Shown here one piece after another: positions 13,552 through 26,030 of a stretch of 64,000 nt of DNA. Both the position numbers and the translations under genes were made by a program. The notes below the pieces were generated by a model. That model had not been told where the DNA came from. It did not search any database and worked only from the letters and a program-made list of their open reading frames with translations. The stretch is from Watersipora subatra (taxonomy: Eukaryota > Bryozoa > Gymnolaemata > Cheilostomatida > Watersiporidae): positions 55,167,196 through 55,231,195 of the forward strand of contig NC_088708.1 in the NCBI RefSeq assembly GCF_963576615.1. Reading direction: 5' to 3'. The first letter of the stretch is position 1, and every line of letters begins with the position of its first letter.

Positions 13552-14802
13552 TTACTTCTCCATGCTCACAACCCTATTTCCTAGTCTGGCTTTCTCCGCC
13601 GCAAACACAAGCCTGTGACTGTAGAGTGTCTCATCAGGTCCTGCTAAAATGCGGCTCTGATCTTTGGCTCGAACTGCATCAATGAAGGTAACCATGAGAT
13701 GATGGTCGGCACCATTATGTCCTCCTATTTGCTCTCCTGACTCGGCATGATATTCGGTAGACTTTTTATTCAAAAAGTCATAGACCTTGACTGGTCCATA
13801 AAAATCACAAGTAATTTCTCCTTTGCTTCCTGAGATGACCGTCTGGCGACTGGAAACTCTTTCGGTAAAAGCAACCATTGTCAAGGTTGCTGTGGCTCCA
13901 CCAATAAACTGCATACTTACGACCTGATTTGACATCACATCGTTATCACAGTCATAGACACATCTACCATACTGACCATTTCGTAGAGCGTCTGTCAAAT
14001 CCTCGACATCAGCTGTTTTTGTAACTACTGACACTGGCCAGCCGAAATTGCCTTCCTTGGCCCTGCTTAAATATATTTTTTTGGCAGAATAGGCACATGT
14101 CTCCTCTATTGGGCAACTAAGGCAGTTTAAGCCAGCATTTGCTGGTTTATTTGTCGCTGTGAAATGCATCAGCGAGCCAAATGAGGAAATATTGGTGCAT
14201 TTCTTATTTCCCATCCAGTAGTTAATCAGGTCGAGGTCATGACAGCATTTCACCAGAAGAGACGAAGAGCTTTTACTCTCATTCCTCCAATTCCCTCGAA
14301 CAAAAGCGTGAGCGTAGTGCCAAAAGCCTACTGGCTCAGTATGCTGGATATTGTAAACTTCTCCGATTTCTCCAGATTCAATCAACTCTCGAATGCGTAT
14401 ATACTGTGGGTAATATCTCAGCACGTGGCAGACACCAAACATTACACCATTTTTCTTTACTGCTTGCACAATTTCACAGCAATCCTCGTACGTCACGGCC
14501 ATCGGTTTCTCCAAGAGGATGTGGTATCCCTTTGCAGCGAGTTTAACAGCTGGCTCTTTGTGCATTCGATCCTGGGTAGTTATGATAGCTACTTCTGCTA
14601 GCCTCTCATGGTCTAGCATCTTTTCCCATGTATCCCACGCCATATCCTTTTTTATAGAATATTTTTTAACCATCCGATTTCTGAGCAACTCAATTGGTTC
14701 TGCAACGCCGACTATTTTGAGCTTGTCAGGTGCAAATGTTGCAAACTCGGCATAGTTAGAACCTCTGTTCCCCGCGCCAACAATAATGGCAGTCGTCGCC
14801 AT
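13552..14802 (-). CDS. Gfo/Idh/MocA-family NAD(P)-dependent oxidoreductase
   Basis: A single uninterrupted frame of 416 codons. An N-terminal Rossmann fold carries GAGNRG (residues 9-14) after a hydrophobic strand, then the family's EKP motif (98-100), whose Lys contacts cofactor and substrate. KCCHDLD (185-191) supplies the His/Asp usual at the active site of the C-terminal alpha/beta domain. A Cys cluster (C227, C230, C236) lies in the central insertion, as in some bacterial members of COG0673. The family oxidises or reduces sugars and cyclitols with NAD(P); the substrate cannot be read from sequence. An upstream in-frame ATG would extend the frame by 34 codons, but I chose 14802: it directly precedes the Rossmann strand, and an acceptor-like TTACAG at 14807-14812 suggests a 5'UTR intron. 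No signal peptide is visible, so a cytosolic location is likely. Lack of coding introns is unusual beside the 12-exon neighbour. Confidence 0.9.
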   Translation of the reverse strand: MATTAIIVGAGNRGSNYAEFATFAPDKLKIVGVAEPIELLRNRMVKKYSIKKDMAWDTWEKMLDHERLAEVAIITTQDRMHKEPAVKLAAKGYHILLEKPMAVTYEDCCEIVQAVKKNGVMFGVCHVLRYYPQYIRIRELIESGEIGEVYNIQHTEPVGFWHYAHAFVRGNWRNESKSSSSLLVKCCHDLDLINYWMGNKKCTNISSFGSLMHFTATNKPANAGLNCLSCPIEETCAYSAKKIYLSRAKEGNFGWPVSVVTKTADVEDLTDALRNGQYGRCVYDCDNDVMSNQVVSMQFIGGATATLTMVAFTERVSSRQTVISGSKGEITCDFYGPVKVYDFLNKKSTEYHAESGEQIGGHNGADHHLMVTFIDAVRAKDQSRILAGPDETLYSHRLVFAAEKARLGNRVVSMEK

Positions 14803-14911
14803 AGTTCTGTAATTGGATATGAAATGAATATTTACATGGCTACAGCTTTCATGCATACATGACAGAAACAAGATGGCTTTAAGGGGGGGGGAGAATGTTT
14901 GCAAGCGTTCA

Positions 14912-15297
14912 CAAACCTGCTAGATGAAAGTAGACAAGGTTGAGAAGGCTCTTCCTTCCCTAGTAAAGCATCTTCAATGAGCTACTAAACCTTGACCTGT
15001 GGTCAATATAATCACCATATTTCTGGTGACTATGATTAGTATAGAAAATAGCTGCGGTTAGTTTTCAGCAATACTTACCAGTTCTAGTTGCAGCTCGTGG
15101 TTATTGGGTGGATAGTAGAACCACCAGGACAGTTCAATTCAATCCCTAATTTTACTCTATTCGGCCAAGCAGTTCTAAAAGTATAATTATTAGTGTCACA
15201 GTAATTACACAACTATCAAGATATTGTTGGAGGGGTTTTATTGGCTGTTTTTTATTGGCTGATGGCTGTGTCACAATCAGATTGTTTAACATTTTAG
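14912..15297 (+). repeat. 1 kb dispersed repeat, copy B (5' part)
   Basis: Matches about the first 390 bp of 5,430-6,480, starting CCTGCTAG and running through the GGTGGATAGTAGAA block to the TGGCTGTGTCACAATCAGAT segment, where homology stops and a different sequence begins. Confidence 0.7.
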
Positions 15298-15323
15298 GTA
15301 GGCATAAGTCCATGATTAGTGTA

Positions 15324-15600
15324 CAATCATACTTTGACATGCAAGTGCCCCAACATTTAAGAAAGTTGAGATACGAGCAGAGTTTTAAGCAAATTTCTTC
15401 CTTGAGCTACGAGTAATCTCTGAGATACGAGCGGGTTCTAGATGGCAGCTACATATACGGCCAAGTATGCGAGCGGCCGCTTTTGAGAACAGTATCGCTC
15501 AGTCTTTGTGCTTGAATCAATTTGAAAAAGTTTTTAGAAGTTTGGCTAAATGTTGTAGTGAACTGGGGGCAAAAGTCGCTAAACTTATAATTTAGGTGTT
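15324..15600 (+). mobile_element. truncated pogo-like element end
   Basis: Starts with CAATCATACTTTGACATGC preceded by TA and resembles the first 240 bp of the element at 15,801-16,585, including the CGAGCAGAGTTT and CCAAGTATGC blocks. I see no matching right end nearby, so it is a fragment. Confidence 0.55.
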
Positions 15601-15800
15601 TACATTTAAATTTAGCATAGTATTAAATAATGATTTTACTTTAATACTATATTAAAATATTTATCAGTATTACGAGTGCTACAATGAATTATATAAAGTG
15701 CATTTATTCTTATAAAAGTCTTTGCTCCAACATGTGATGGTTTTTACATACGAAGCAAATATCATAACAGATAAACTTACCATATCGAGGTGCGCCTATA

Positions 15801-16585
15801 CAATCATACTTTGACATGCGACTGCCACAACACACGAGAAAATTGGGAAATGAGCAGAGTTTGAGCAAGTTTCTTCCTTGAGATAGAGTAATCTTTGCGA
15901 TATGAGCATACCAGCCAGTTTTCAATGGCTACTATAATACGCCCAAGTATGCAAGAGGCTGCTTTCGAGAACAGCATCGCTCGATCTTTTTCCTTGAATC
16001 AGAAATTTTTGTTCAAAAGCTTGGCCAAAAGTTATAATGAAGGCGATTCAAAAAAGGCTAAACTAAAAAGGGATAATAAAAAATTGAGACAATACAGTTC
16101 CAAGTACGTTTAGTAAGAGGTTAAAACTCAGCTTCAAGTGCGTTTTTTGTAAACTAAATTCAAAGTTTTTGTTATGTAGTGGCACAAAGGTTTATCGTAC
16201 TGAACCCGTTGCTGTCAAGTGTCTCTCAGACCATCGTTAGCGATTATGCCTATCTCAAAAGGAAAAATTGACAGTAGTGTACATATATGTACACTACTGT
16301 CAATTTTTCCTTTTGAGATAGGCATAATCGTAATGTTACATTTTATTTAAGATTTTATAGCTAAGTAGGTATTTGTTACTTTTTTAGCGTAGGTGCTGAA
16401 TGACAACAGTTAAAAACCCATTTTTCTGCCGTAATATCTTGTTTTATGTGTTGTTTTTTTCATAGTATGGTAACGGGTTAATTTGTATTCAGTTATTTTA
16501 TATAAGTAGTGCCTTGAGACACGAGTAAATTGACATAAGAGTTCAGTCCTAGAAGGCATTAAGCTTGTACCTCAAAGTATGACTG
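15801..16585 (+). mobile_element. pogo/mariner-like non-autonomous element
   Basis: Left end CAATCATACTTTGA and right end TCAAAGTATGACTG form a TIR, and each end is flanked by TA, the target duplication of the Tc1/mariner/pogo superfamily. A 72-codon frame inside (15,895-16,113) is Lys-rich at its end and too short for a transposase. The element contains the perfect palindrome at 16,241-16,330, which the fragment at 15,324 does not show. Confidence 0.65.
16241..16330. repeat. perfect 90-bp palindrome
   Basis: Two 45-bp arms (16,241-16,285 and 16,286-16,330) are exact reverse complements with no spacer; the centre is ACATATATGT. A perfect, spacerless palindrome of this size is prone to cruciform formation and deletion, so its persistence suggests recent origin. 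It lies inside a pogo-like element. Confidence 0.95.
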
Positions 16586-17960
16586 TAGTAGAAAATAACC
16601 GTAATTAGTATTCAGCAATACTTTTTAACTCACCAATTCTAGTTGTGTTGCGGCTTGTGATCGTGGGGTGGATAGTAGAATCAGCAGGACAATTCAATTC
16701 AACCCTTAGTCTTACTCTATTTGACCTAGCAATTTTATGAAGTACATTACTGTCAAGGTTATTTCACAACTATCAAGATATCGTTGATGGGGTTTTATTG
16801 GCTGTTTTTTTTTATCAGCTGATGGTTGTGTGTCAATCAGATTGTTTAGCATTTCATAATTTTGTGGAATGTGATCCACTGAGAGCTGAGCCTAGGGCTG
16901 AGCTAATCAGAGCCGGGCTGTGCTCAGTTAGGCAGAATAACGAGGTGAGAGTTAAGCCAGTCAGAGGGAGCCGAGCTGAATAGAGCCAAGCCAAAGCCGA
17001 GCTGGGTCAAGCCCAGCCAACTAAAACCGAGAGGAGGGGCCTACCCGCATTTAAGCCTGAACATTTGCGCTAGAGGGCAGAGCTGTTCTGGGCCTGTTCA
17101 TTGCATGTGCTTGACTATTCTTGTACTCTTATGAACAAAGCAGAAATACATGTATAAACTTATGCATCGAGTCTTATACTGGTGGAGTAAGTAAGGGTGG
17201 CACAAAACCTTTACAATATTCTGTTTATCAAAGAAGTTTCTGCTATGTGAAAAAGTTTCTAGGATTTGTTGAAATCTCATAAATGCTTCACAGACAGGCT
17301 TTGAGGACACTGCCCCTAGAAAACATCATTAATCGGCTTCCATTGACTGCCCATAAGAACATGATTATTGATTTTTCTCTCTCGTTACAGTCAAAACTTA
17401 AGATTCGGAGTTAATCATTTCCGAGATTGCCTTCATATGCCAAAATGGTCATATGTTGGAGAAAATATTCTCAATATTTCATTTACTTCATTCAAAATGT
17501 AGGCCTACTGATGAACATGTTAGGTGATAGTATGGCGATTTGGTAGTCGCTAGACTTTAATTACTAATCTGTTCACAACCAAGAAGGTTTGGACGCTTGG
17601 TAGACTTGGACCTTTACAGATGTGTGTGCGGTATTTCATTTTGTTATTTCACTAGCATCACCTTACCCACACCACTTTATTACTTGAAGCCTAAAATTGC
17701 ATAGCGTGCAATTTTACATTATTACATTACATTATTACATTACTGTAATTACATATTATACTAATGTAAAATCACACTTGTAAAACTTTTTAAACAACAT
17801 TCAATACATGCAAACATGTAAACAAATGTGTGCATCTGAAAATATAATAAAATATTAAGAGACATATTGATCACTAACCTTTGGTAAGTTGGCTTTGTTA
17901 TTAACTAATTTGCTTATTAACTCTTGGCTATCAAATTGACTATAAAATGAGTCGCACTAT
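16580..17960 (+). repeat. 1 kb dispersed repeat, copy C (interrupted)
   Basis: Lacks the first 130 bp of copy A but carries the rest through the TGGCGATTTGGTAGTCGCTA block to about 17,960. An unrelated insertion, about 16,865-17,215, contains short GC-rich repetitions of GAGCC and CCGAGCTG. The insertion point falls just after CATTTCATA, which is continuous in copy A. Confidence 0.7.
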
Positions 17961-18029
17961 AAACTGAAACACTGAGTTGAATACATTTTCAACAGACATT
18001 AAGTTGCTTGTTGTATAACTGAATAGCGA

Positions 18030-18460
18030 AAACTGAGTGAGCCCGCTAAGCGGATGGTTCAAGGCAGCAACAACTTAAAGGGTGTCAGCACACCAGACTG
18101 TCGGGTCCCAACAAAAGTTGGCCCTACCAGCCCAGGTCTGTATTCCCTGGTTGCGAGTTGGGGTGGCAAATGTTAAGCGACTAGTAATGAACACTTGGGA
18201 TTTGGGGAGTGGTGTAATCCTCCAACTGGGGTTGAGGCAGCACCTTAACTAAAAACTAAAAAGTTGGGACTGCTCAGCAGGCCAGCCACTCTAGGAAATA
18301 CGAGCCTGCCCATGCTAATCTTATCCAAACATGCACTCAAGGTGTGACAGCAGCTACAGAAGCCAGACAGGCAGACCATAAACAAATCTGCGGCGAATAA
18401 TTGCATAACCCAAACAGCTCGTTACATAAACTCCTCGTTTCAAGCAAGAAACAGAAAACT
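18030..18460 (+). repeat. GC-richer block, possible transposon fragment
   Basis: This 430-bp stretch has markedly higher GC than its flanks and no long open frame. It ends abruptly into AT-rich sequence. The composition contrast suggests the remnant of a mobile element, perhaps a non-LTR 5' region, but no defining motif is present, so the class is open. Confidence 0.3.
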
Positions 18461-20458
18461 AGTGCAAATGTCTGCAAATTACACATATTTATGAGCAATA
18501 TACTATATAGCATTTAAATGACATATAAAAGTAATACCATAACATGATAACCACAATGATGTATTATATAAAATATAGAAAAATTAAGCGCTTTGTGATA
18601 AATGAAATTAATATAGTGATATACCATAATAAATGATTTTGTTGTTACTAAATATTAATTTCAAAACAGGCAAATGGAGGTATAACCTTGATGATATAAT
18701 AGATGGAAGGTGCTTAGAGTTGTGGTTGCGTCAAAAAGGTTGATTTAAAGTAATTAAAACCATTAAAAGGCTAAAACGTCGGCTACAATTTGATGTCATT
18801 TTTGTCTTTGTAGACTAACCCTGTCCAGAAATAGGCCTATATGCCTTTGAATGATGTCATCTTTCAAAAAAGCTCAGATTCCAGCAGGTGCTTCATTTGT
18901 GACGTAACTAGTGATACATCTGAAAAGAGTCAATGAGCGATAAATATAAGATCGCTTCGTTAGCCAATCATCAGAACGAATTTTTTATATAGGTCGTAAT
19001 AAATGTTATTACTCGTAAAATGCGTTGTCTGTGATCTCAAATTTAGGGATTTTACTCTATTATTAAATCGCATAGACATCGATATTTACTAAATTAATTA
19101 ACATCGGTACTTTAATGAATTACCCGATCGACACGTTTTATTGACGAACAACAGAACTGCAAAATTTCTGTAAACTTACTGCGAAGGTGAGTCCGCGTTT
19201 TCTGAGCATCAAATGGTTAAAGTGCTACATAGTAAGATAAGAGAGTAGAAGTAAATTTATTTTTTACTTCAAATCTCCTATAGATATACTGTTGTGTTTA
19301 CATTTAGATCATACTTCCCTGTTTGAGGTTATAATGTAATTTAATGTGCGCGCATGCGAGATACGGATGCACAGTAAGTACTTGACTGCTTCTTTTTAAT
19401 CTATAGCATCTAGCTATCCAATGGCTTAGATTGATGAATAATTTAAAGGTAATAATTTTAGTAGTCACGAATGCATTTACTAATTAATAGAATTATAACT
19501 TTTTGCTATCAATAATCCTCGTTTTATAATTTTTTGTCGTTTCACCTAGCTATATATGCTTCAAATTTTCTTTGGTAGTTTTAGCTAGTAAAATAGATTT
19601 ATGATTTGATTTTAGATGTTCACTTCTCACTTGTAGAAAGTGAAGAAAATCGATTGATCAATGCACATAATTAACCTCCAGAACCAAAGCTTCAAATCGT
19701 TGGCTTGGTGTACTTATGCTTTAGTTAAACATTTATTCATTTTTAAAATTACACTCGCAATCTATCTACCTCCCAATTTGAACGCTTTCAGTAGATACGC
19801 GTTAGAATGACATATCTATGAATGACATATATTTATTGCTTTGTTTTACTGATTATAGGATGTTTATGTGGTCCCACCAGCCGAAGCAGCTTTGTCAGTG
19901 TGGAAACTGCCATAAATGGGAAAGAGAGACTTGAATGTGTGCTGCATAAACCATGATGTTTTGTTTGAGTTTGCTGCAGTAGATGAATTTGTCTTATTAT
20001 ATGAGCTGAAACTATGTGAGTGGCCACGACTTGGATGTATATCTTTAATAAAAGCTTTATGATAAGATGAAAATTTTTTTGTTTGTGAAAATTATATAAT
20101 AAAATAATATTGTTGAAGATAATGCAAAACATGATTTGCAGAAGATTGAATACATCATAGCCCCGTTGACACCTGGGCTGAAATCTTGTCTAATAGATGG
20201 ATTTATTAAGTGTAATCAGAACTGCATGGACAGGCACTTTTGCATAGCTCAACCATTTGTTTAGTACTTGAATCAACTGATCAAATGTGACCAGTGAATT
20301 TTTTTCTGCAAATTAATGCCAATAATGACTCGATAACGTTGACAGTCGACTATACAATGTACATGACTTTCAGGGATGTAGTTCATTTTGCCACATTTTC
20401 GTTTCAGAGACGCAGCTTGCTTATTTTACTTAGTAAGAAACTAGTTTTTGGTGTGGGC
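18461..20458. other. no recognisable gene
   Basis: AT-rich sequence with no supported exon. Open frames up to about 99 codons lack domains. Confidence 0.45.
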
Positions 20459-20530
20459 AATGATATACAGCCCCCAATGATAGGCGACAGGCATCATGTA
20501 GGTGAGGCTTTTGTGGGGCTGTATATCATT
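20459..20530. repeat. 16-bp stem with 40-nt loop
   Basis: AATGATATACAGCCCC (20,459-20,474) pairs exactly with 20,515-20,530. The 72-nt hairpin is short, with a large loop. It may be a small inverted-repeat element; nothing indicates processing. Confidence 0.6.
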
Positions 20531-21190
20531 AGTGTGGGTATCGACCGAACTGTGCCGATACGAAGACTTTATTCTACATAGTTTGCTTGACATAATTACC
20601 GTAGACCGGTAGAATTAGTAGTCGGTACTAAAATGTTTACACAGCATTTAGAAGAAGCTAATATGACAAGTGTTTAATTTTCCTTGTTTGAGGCGTTTGA
20701 GGCATTGGTAATAATGTATCTGTAGCTGGATTTATAATTTTATTCTAGCCAACATGAGCAAATACAAGATAAAATATATGTCAGAGCTGCGTAGGACTAG
20801 ACTTTTATCGCAATAGCCAATGTGAATACGAGAGATAGAGACAGGTTGTGTCACACGTTACATCATTTTAGGCAAGTCTGGGCGTGTTTGTTGGCATGAG
20901 CATTTTTACTGCGATCAAATTTTTTCGATTTTAGCCTTCAAATATCTTGACAATGAGATCGCCTAACACAACAAAAAAATATCAATTGTTAGACCAAGTA
21001 AAATACTTTCTTTTAAAATAAACTCAAATTTGATGCAACCACGTCTTCAAAGAGCAGCAGTTATAGAGATAGAGAGCTAGTCTAACATGGATGATGTGAA
21101 TCGTTAATTAACGTAGATTACTGTAAAACCTGCATCTGAGTGCCATCTTTATTTGAACACCACCTCTATTTGACCACCACGTTTTGTGAG

Positions 21191-21710
21191 TATAATAGAA
21201 TATTTCTCAACTCACCATATCTCTTTGCAATAGTATATCACCTCAACGCAGTAAATCTCTATAAAACAATATATCACCTCAACCATTAATATATCTACAT
21301 GTATATAACAGTATATTACTTCAATCCAGTATATCTCTATAAAACAGCTCAGTATATCTCTACATCAGTATATCACCTCAACCCAGCATCTTTTTATGAC
21401 AGTATATCACCTCAACGCATTAATATTTCTATATAACAGTATATCTCCTCAACTCAGTATGTTTCTATGTAACAGAATATCACCTCAACCCAGTATATCT
21501 CCATATAACAGTATATCACCTCAACTCAGTAAATCTGTATACAACCATATATCACCTCAACTCAGTATGTCTTTATATAACAGTGTATCACCTCAACTCA
21601 GTATGTCTTTATATAGCAGTGTATCACCTCAACCCAGCCTATCTCTATATAACAGTATATCAACTCAACCAAGTATGTCGCTATATAACTATATATCATC
21701 TCGACCCAGC
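21191..21710 (+). repeat. minisatellite, about 36-bp unit
   Basis: Around 14 imperfect copies of a unit like CAGTATATCACCTCAACC followed by CAGTATATCTCTATATAA. Early copies are irregular and later ones more regular. The 116-codon frame across it is a repeat by-product: Tyr-, Ser- and Ile-rich, with no start context or domain. Confidence 0.8.
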
Positions 21711-21952
21711 GTTTTCAGGATTACCATGTTTGTACTATTGTGCTAAATTTGATTATGTGTGTTTCTTATCATTTGCGTTTAAAGCTGAATTTTTTCACAA
21801 ATAGTTTTGTGTAGAGCAAATTCACACCTAACAAATTTTTGATTATAATTAAAATAACTTGATCCACTTGTTATAACTCTTTAAATGAGAGGACTGATTC
21901 CTTTTTTACTTTCTTAACACTGTGGCTATGGTTGGCTATTGGTATTTAGAAC

Positions 21953-21954
<2 letters not shown>

Positions 21955-21998
<44 letters not shown>

Positions 21999-22016
21999 AA
22001 GGGAGAGAGAGAGAGA
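21955..22016 (+). repeat. (GA)n microsatellite
   Basis: Nearly pure GA repeat of about 60 bp, followed by some 180 bp of purine-rich sequence. The minus-strand frames of Leu and Ser repeats are artefacts of it. Confidence 0.95.
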
Positions 22017-22199
22017 TGAAAACAAAAGAGTGGGAGGTGATATGAAGAGAGGAGATGGGCAAGAGTGGCAGTGAGTGCTGAGACAGGGGAAGGATGGAGA
22101 AGGAAGGAAAAGGGTGAGAAGGGCTAGGAAAGAGGAAAGAAAAAGGGAAGAAGGCAATGAAAAGTGGAAAGTAGGAAGGGAAGAGACGCAAAGAGGTGG

Positions 22200-25100
22200 T
22201 CAGATGGTGAAAGATGACGAGTATAACCAGTGACTTTGCTGTAGAGTTTTCCTGTAGCACAATGGGATCTATGCTAGTGCCGCAAGATCTTTACAGGCAC
22301 CTAAGTGCAATATCATTTGAGATTGATGAATTGAGTTTGTGATGATTAATTGCTATAGCAAGGGAGTGATTCTGATGGCAACCTCTATGACAAACTGTCA
22401 AGCTCTCTGCCATGCATCCAACCTTTTCAGAATATAAAATAGGCAGAAATGTTTGAATTTATGCCAGTCTTTCTCTGCAACAGCGCTGGAGAGAGAAGCA
22501 ACGCTGTTCATCTTGTATAAAGTGCGGGTGTCCATGCACACTAGTTCTAGCTTTACAAGGTCTTATGCACTACAAGCTAGAACATTTATATAAAAATAAA
22601 GCTATTTTACCAACTGTACTGGCACTGTACAAAATTATGTTCTAGAAAAAATCTGACTAAAAGCTTAAAGCCATCAAGTCAAACCAAAGACCTTCAGATG
22701 AGAAGACGTTTTTGCAAATGTAATGTTGAACAGGAAAGAAATTCCGGGTTCATTCAACCCATTGATGACATTCCATAAAAGACTGTGTAGCCATTGGTGT
22801 GGTTCCATAATGGGGTTCTTCAGAAGACTGAAAATGACTAAATGTTTCAACTTTGTGGCATTTATTCTTACTTGGTAAAATTAAATCATGCATGCATCTA
22901 ATTTTTAACTAAAGGCGCATTTAGCTTATTTTTGTAAGAGTTGTCTGTTGTAACAAAAGGTCAAACATTAGTTTTAGTTTTCATGGCTTAACTGTTTAAA
23001 ATTTATTTGAAAACTATAGATATATGAATACTGATAGTTTTTAAAGTTTATAATTGCTCTATGTAAAATTACAGATCTTTTTCTTCAAACGATTATGAAC
23101 TTATATTTCTATGGGAGTTATGTTTCCCTGGTTTATTCTGGAGCAGCTACTTCAGATTTGTTACGCATACGCAAATGTTGGCAAAAATCTGAATTAATTG
23201 TAATTTTGTGATGGGCCAATAATGAAAACATGGCATCAATATTTTTGTACTCAAAACTGATGCAGCAGCTATATGTATATCAAGATATCAATTATTTAGA
23301 ATATCTGTCTATACACAGATAAATTTTCATTCAATTTTCTAACAATAAAACTAGAAGTGTAACTGCTTCATTTACATTGTAAGAGAGTTTGAGGCTACAT
23401 ATACAATATATATAGCTAAATAAAGAATGTCTTTTTTAGGTAACAAATGATAATAAAAACTGATAAGTTATAAGCTTAATAATTTCTGATGCATTTCTTT
23501 AGGAGAATATTATACAATAGTTAATAACCATCACAAGTGACTACAATAAATCACAACTACTTAACAATATGCAGACTAAGTAAAATCTTCCGTAATCAGA
23601 AAAGTTATTATGTGAAAATATCGGATATAAAAAGTCTCAAGAGTGTTAGTGTCCACATATCTATTATTTATAGGAATGGTAAATTAAAGTACATGTATAG
23701 TTATTTGTTTAGTAATCATTTCAGTATATCAACCGACTTGATAATATTTCGAAGTGAGAACCATTTGATTATTATCCATTTTCTGTTTTATCCTTGTAGG
23801 TACCTCATAGTGTTATTTCTAGAAAAATCCTGTTTAAGAAATAAATTTTTGGTTAAATTATATAGCAGTTGTCATGCCTTGATTATATTATCCAAATATC
23901 GCTTTTAATTTGGTATAATAGCATCAGTTGGAGTTTCTTATACCTGACTTTTCTATAGAATTTTGTGAAGATTCTATTATCAATTTGATAGATTTAAAGG
24001 TTAAATAGTGAGAAAATTTGTGATTCATTTACTAAACAGTTGAAATGAATGACTATTAAAACATTAGTTTAAACTAGCGTTCATAGACATCCAACAAGCT
24101 ATAGCAAGATACATTGTAGAAGGTTGTCTTCTCCTGTTGATAAAGAAAGTGAAAGAAAAAGCAATTCTTAATTTTGCGGGTAGTTGGTTTGTGATATATT
24201 AAAACCTCACTAAAATTTGGCCTTACATTTGAAATGGTTCTGTTGAGTATTGGGTGACTAAATAGAACATATTTTATATTCTTTTAGTAAGTTACTCAAT
24301 GATGAAAAGGGGAGCAGTGACAGAAAATTTCAAGCCATTGCTATATCTACTTGAGTAAAATCGCTGAGCAGGTCTAACTTCAAGCCAACTTTGAACTACT
24401 CCAAGGATCTATGGTTTTGAATATGAAGTTGTCTTCTATTATCCTTAGAGACGAAGATCGGGCGACATGTATGTCACTTCACCAGAATGAGTAAATCGTG
24501 ACAAACTCATACAGGTAAATAAACAAGCATACTTCAAGGTGTGCTCTAATAGCTGAACAGGAACAGGAAGTTATGGTAAGTTACGTTCCTCCATTACAAA
24601 AAAATGTTACCTTTTTGTGTACCAAACTGCATGCTCATTAATCAACCTTCCTTTACTATGTCATCACTGTCTTGAACACTGATTGGGGCCAATATGTTTG
24701 ACAGATTCAAGTAAATAATATATTCTGTTTCTTTTTTAAAGAAAATTGGTTCAACATCTGACGATCCACGTTTTGGAAAGGGATGTCAAACTGCGGCGTT
24801 TTTGTGATGGCTGCGATTAGCTGTTCGTTTTTGAGCTTTTAAAAGCTTGTAATCACATTTTCACATATTTTGCACCTACAACACAGCAGAGTAAGACATG
24901 GTGAATCTGTTGATATCCAATAACTGTAATGTGAATTTTATTGCAAGTCGACCTTTAAAGAAAATTAGTTCAATTAGTCAATAGTGACCTGTTAATATTT
25001 AAGCGAATTTAGGATGATCTTAAGGAGTGACATTGAAATTTATTAAGACATGATGACTCAATGAGCACATGCCTACGTGGGTATGCTTACGCAGCTGGTG

Positions 25101-26020
25101 AAGATCACGTTTGTCTACTAATAGGTTCATATCTGTACGTAACCAGAGCTTTGCAATCAAACTGTAGACCATGTCAGTTCCTCAATAAGTGGAGCATAAA
25201 GCCTGTGAATCTGTGCCAAGTTTTATTCCAATCTGAGATTAAGTTGATTACAATAACCACAAGTATCCAATTCTATTGGTTATATAACTAATGAAAATAT
25301 TCGGAATTGTCTCCCTTGTGTTTGACTAACTAACAAAGTTTCTCGTTGTTGATTAAAAATAGCCAGCAGTGACAGATTAGTCACCAAAACTAGAGAGATA
25401 AAAAATATTGTGTTTATGCTTATGAAAAGGCTTTGCAGTCTTTTACTAGTAAAGTAAACTTGAGGTATTCAATGTGAGGTATTCAATGTGAGACTACTGT
25501 GACAGCAGTTTAACAGAGAGCAACATCTGCTTCAACTGTAAAGTATGAGTGATTTAGTTTGATCTAGTAGATCTGTACCAATCTAAATCAACTGTATCTA
25601 GATTTGTATCTAGTTCAACTGTGAGCTGGAAGGATAAAAATATTAACTACTCACCTCAAGTAACTGGTTCCATATATCTGTTTTTGTTAATCTATTGGTT
25701 TTAGTTAACTAGTAAGACTATAGTTGACACAGTTAACTAGTCTAGGTAGGTCGCCAACCTCAGATATTTATTGATGGTTTGCACCATAAAGAGGTTTGGT
25801 GTGCTAGCCAGGTTCCTCGCCAGTGTGTGGTTCTATTGACGCAATAATCGAGTGAAATTCACCTAGTAATTTACTTATGATGCCCTTATGAGGCTGCATA
25901 GACTCTGTTCTTCCTTCACCTTTTAATTTACAGTTTTGAGCTCCTGCCTCCATCTTTTTTACTAACATATAACTTATTTCTATATAAGATAGGTCTAGCA
26001 GCTAGCAGGTTGCTTTGTCA
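22200..26020. other. no recognisable gene
   Basis: AT-rich sequence. The longest frame (23,537-23,908, 123 codons) has low-complexity composition and no recognisable domain. I see no phase-matched exon chain. Confidence 0.45.
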
Positions 26021-26030
26021 GTTTCCTTGA

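Noticed and set aside
14803..14904. N-terminal extension of the oxidoreductase to an upstream ATG
   Set aside because: The added 34 residues have no family similarity, and a splice acceptor lies between them and the Rossmann start.
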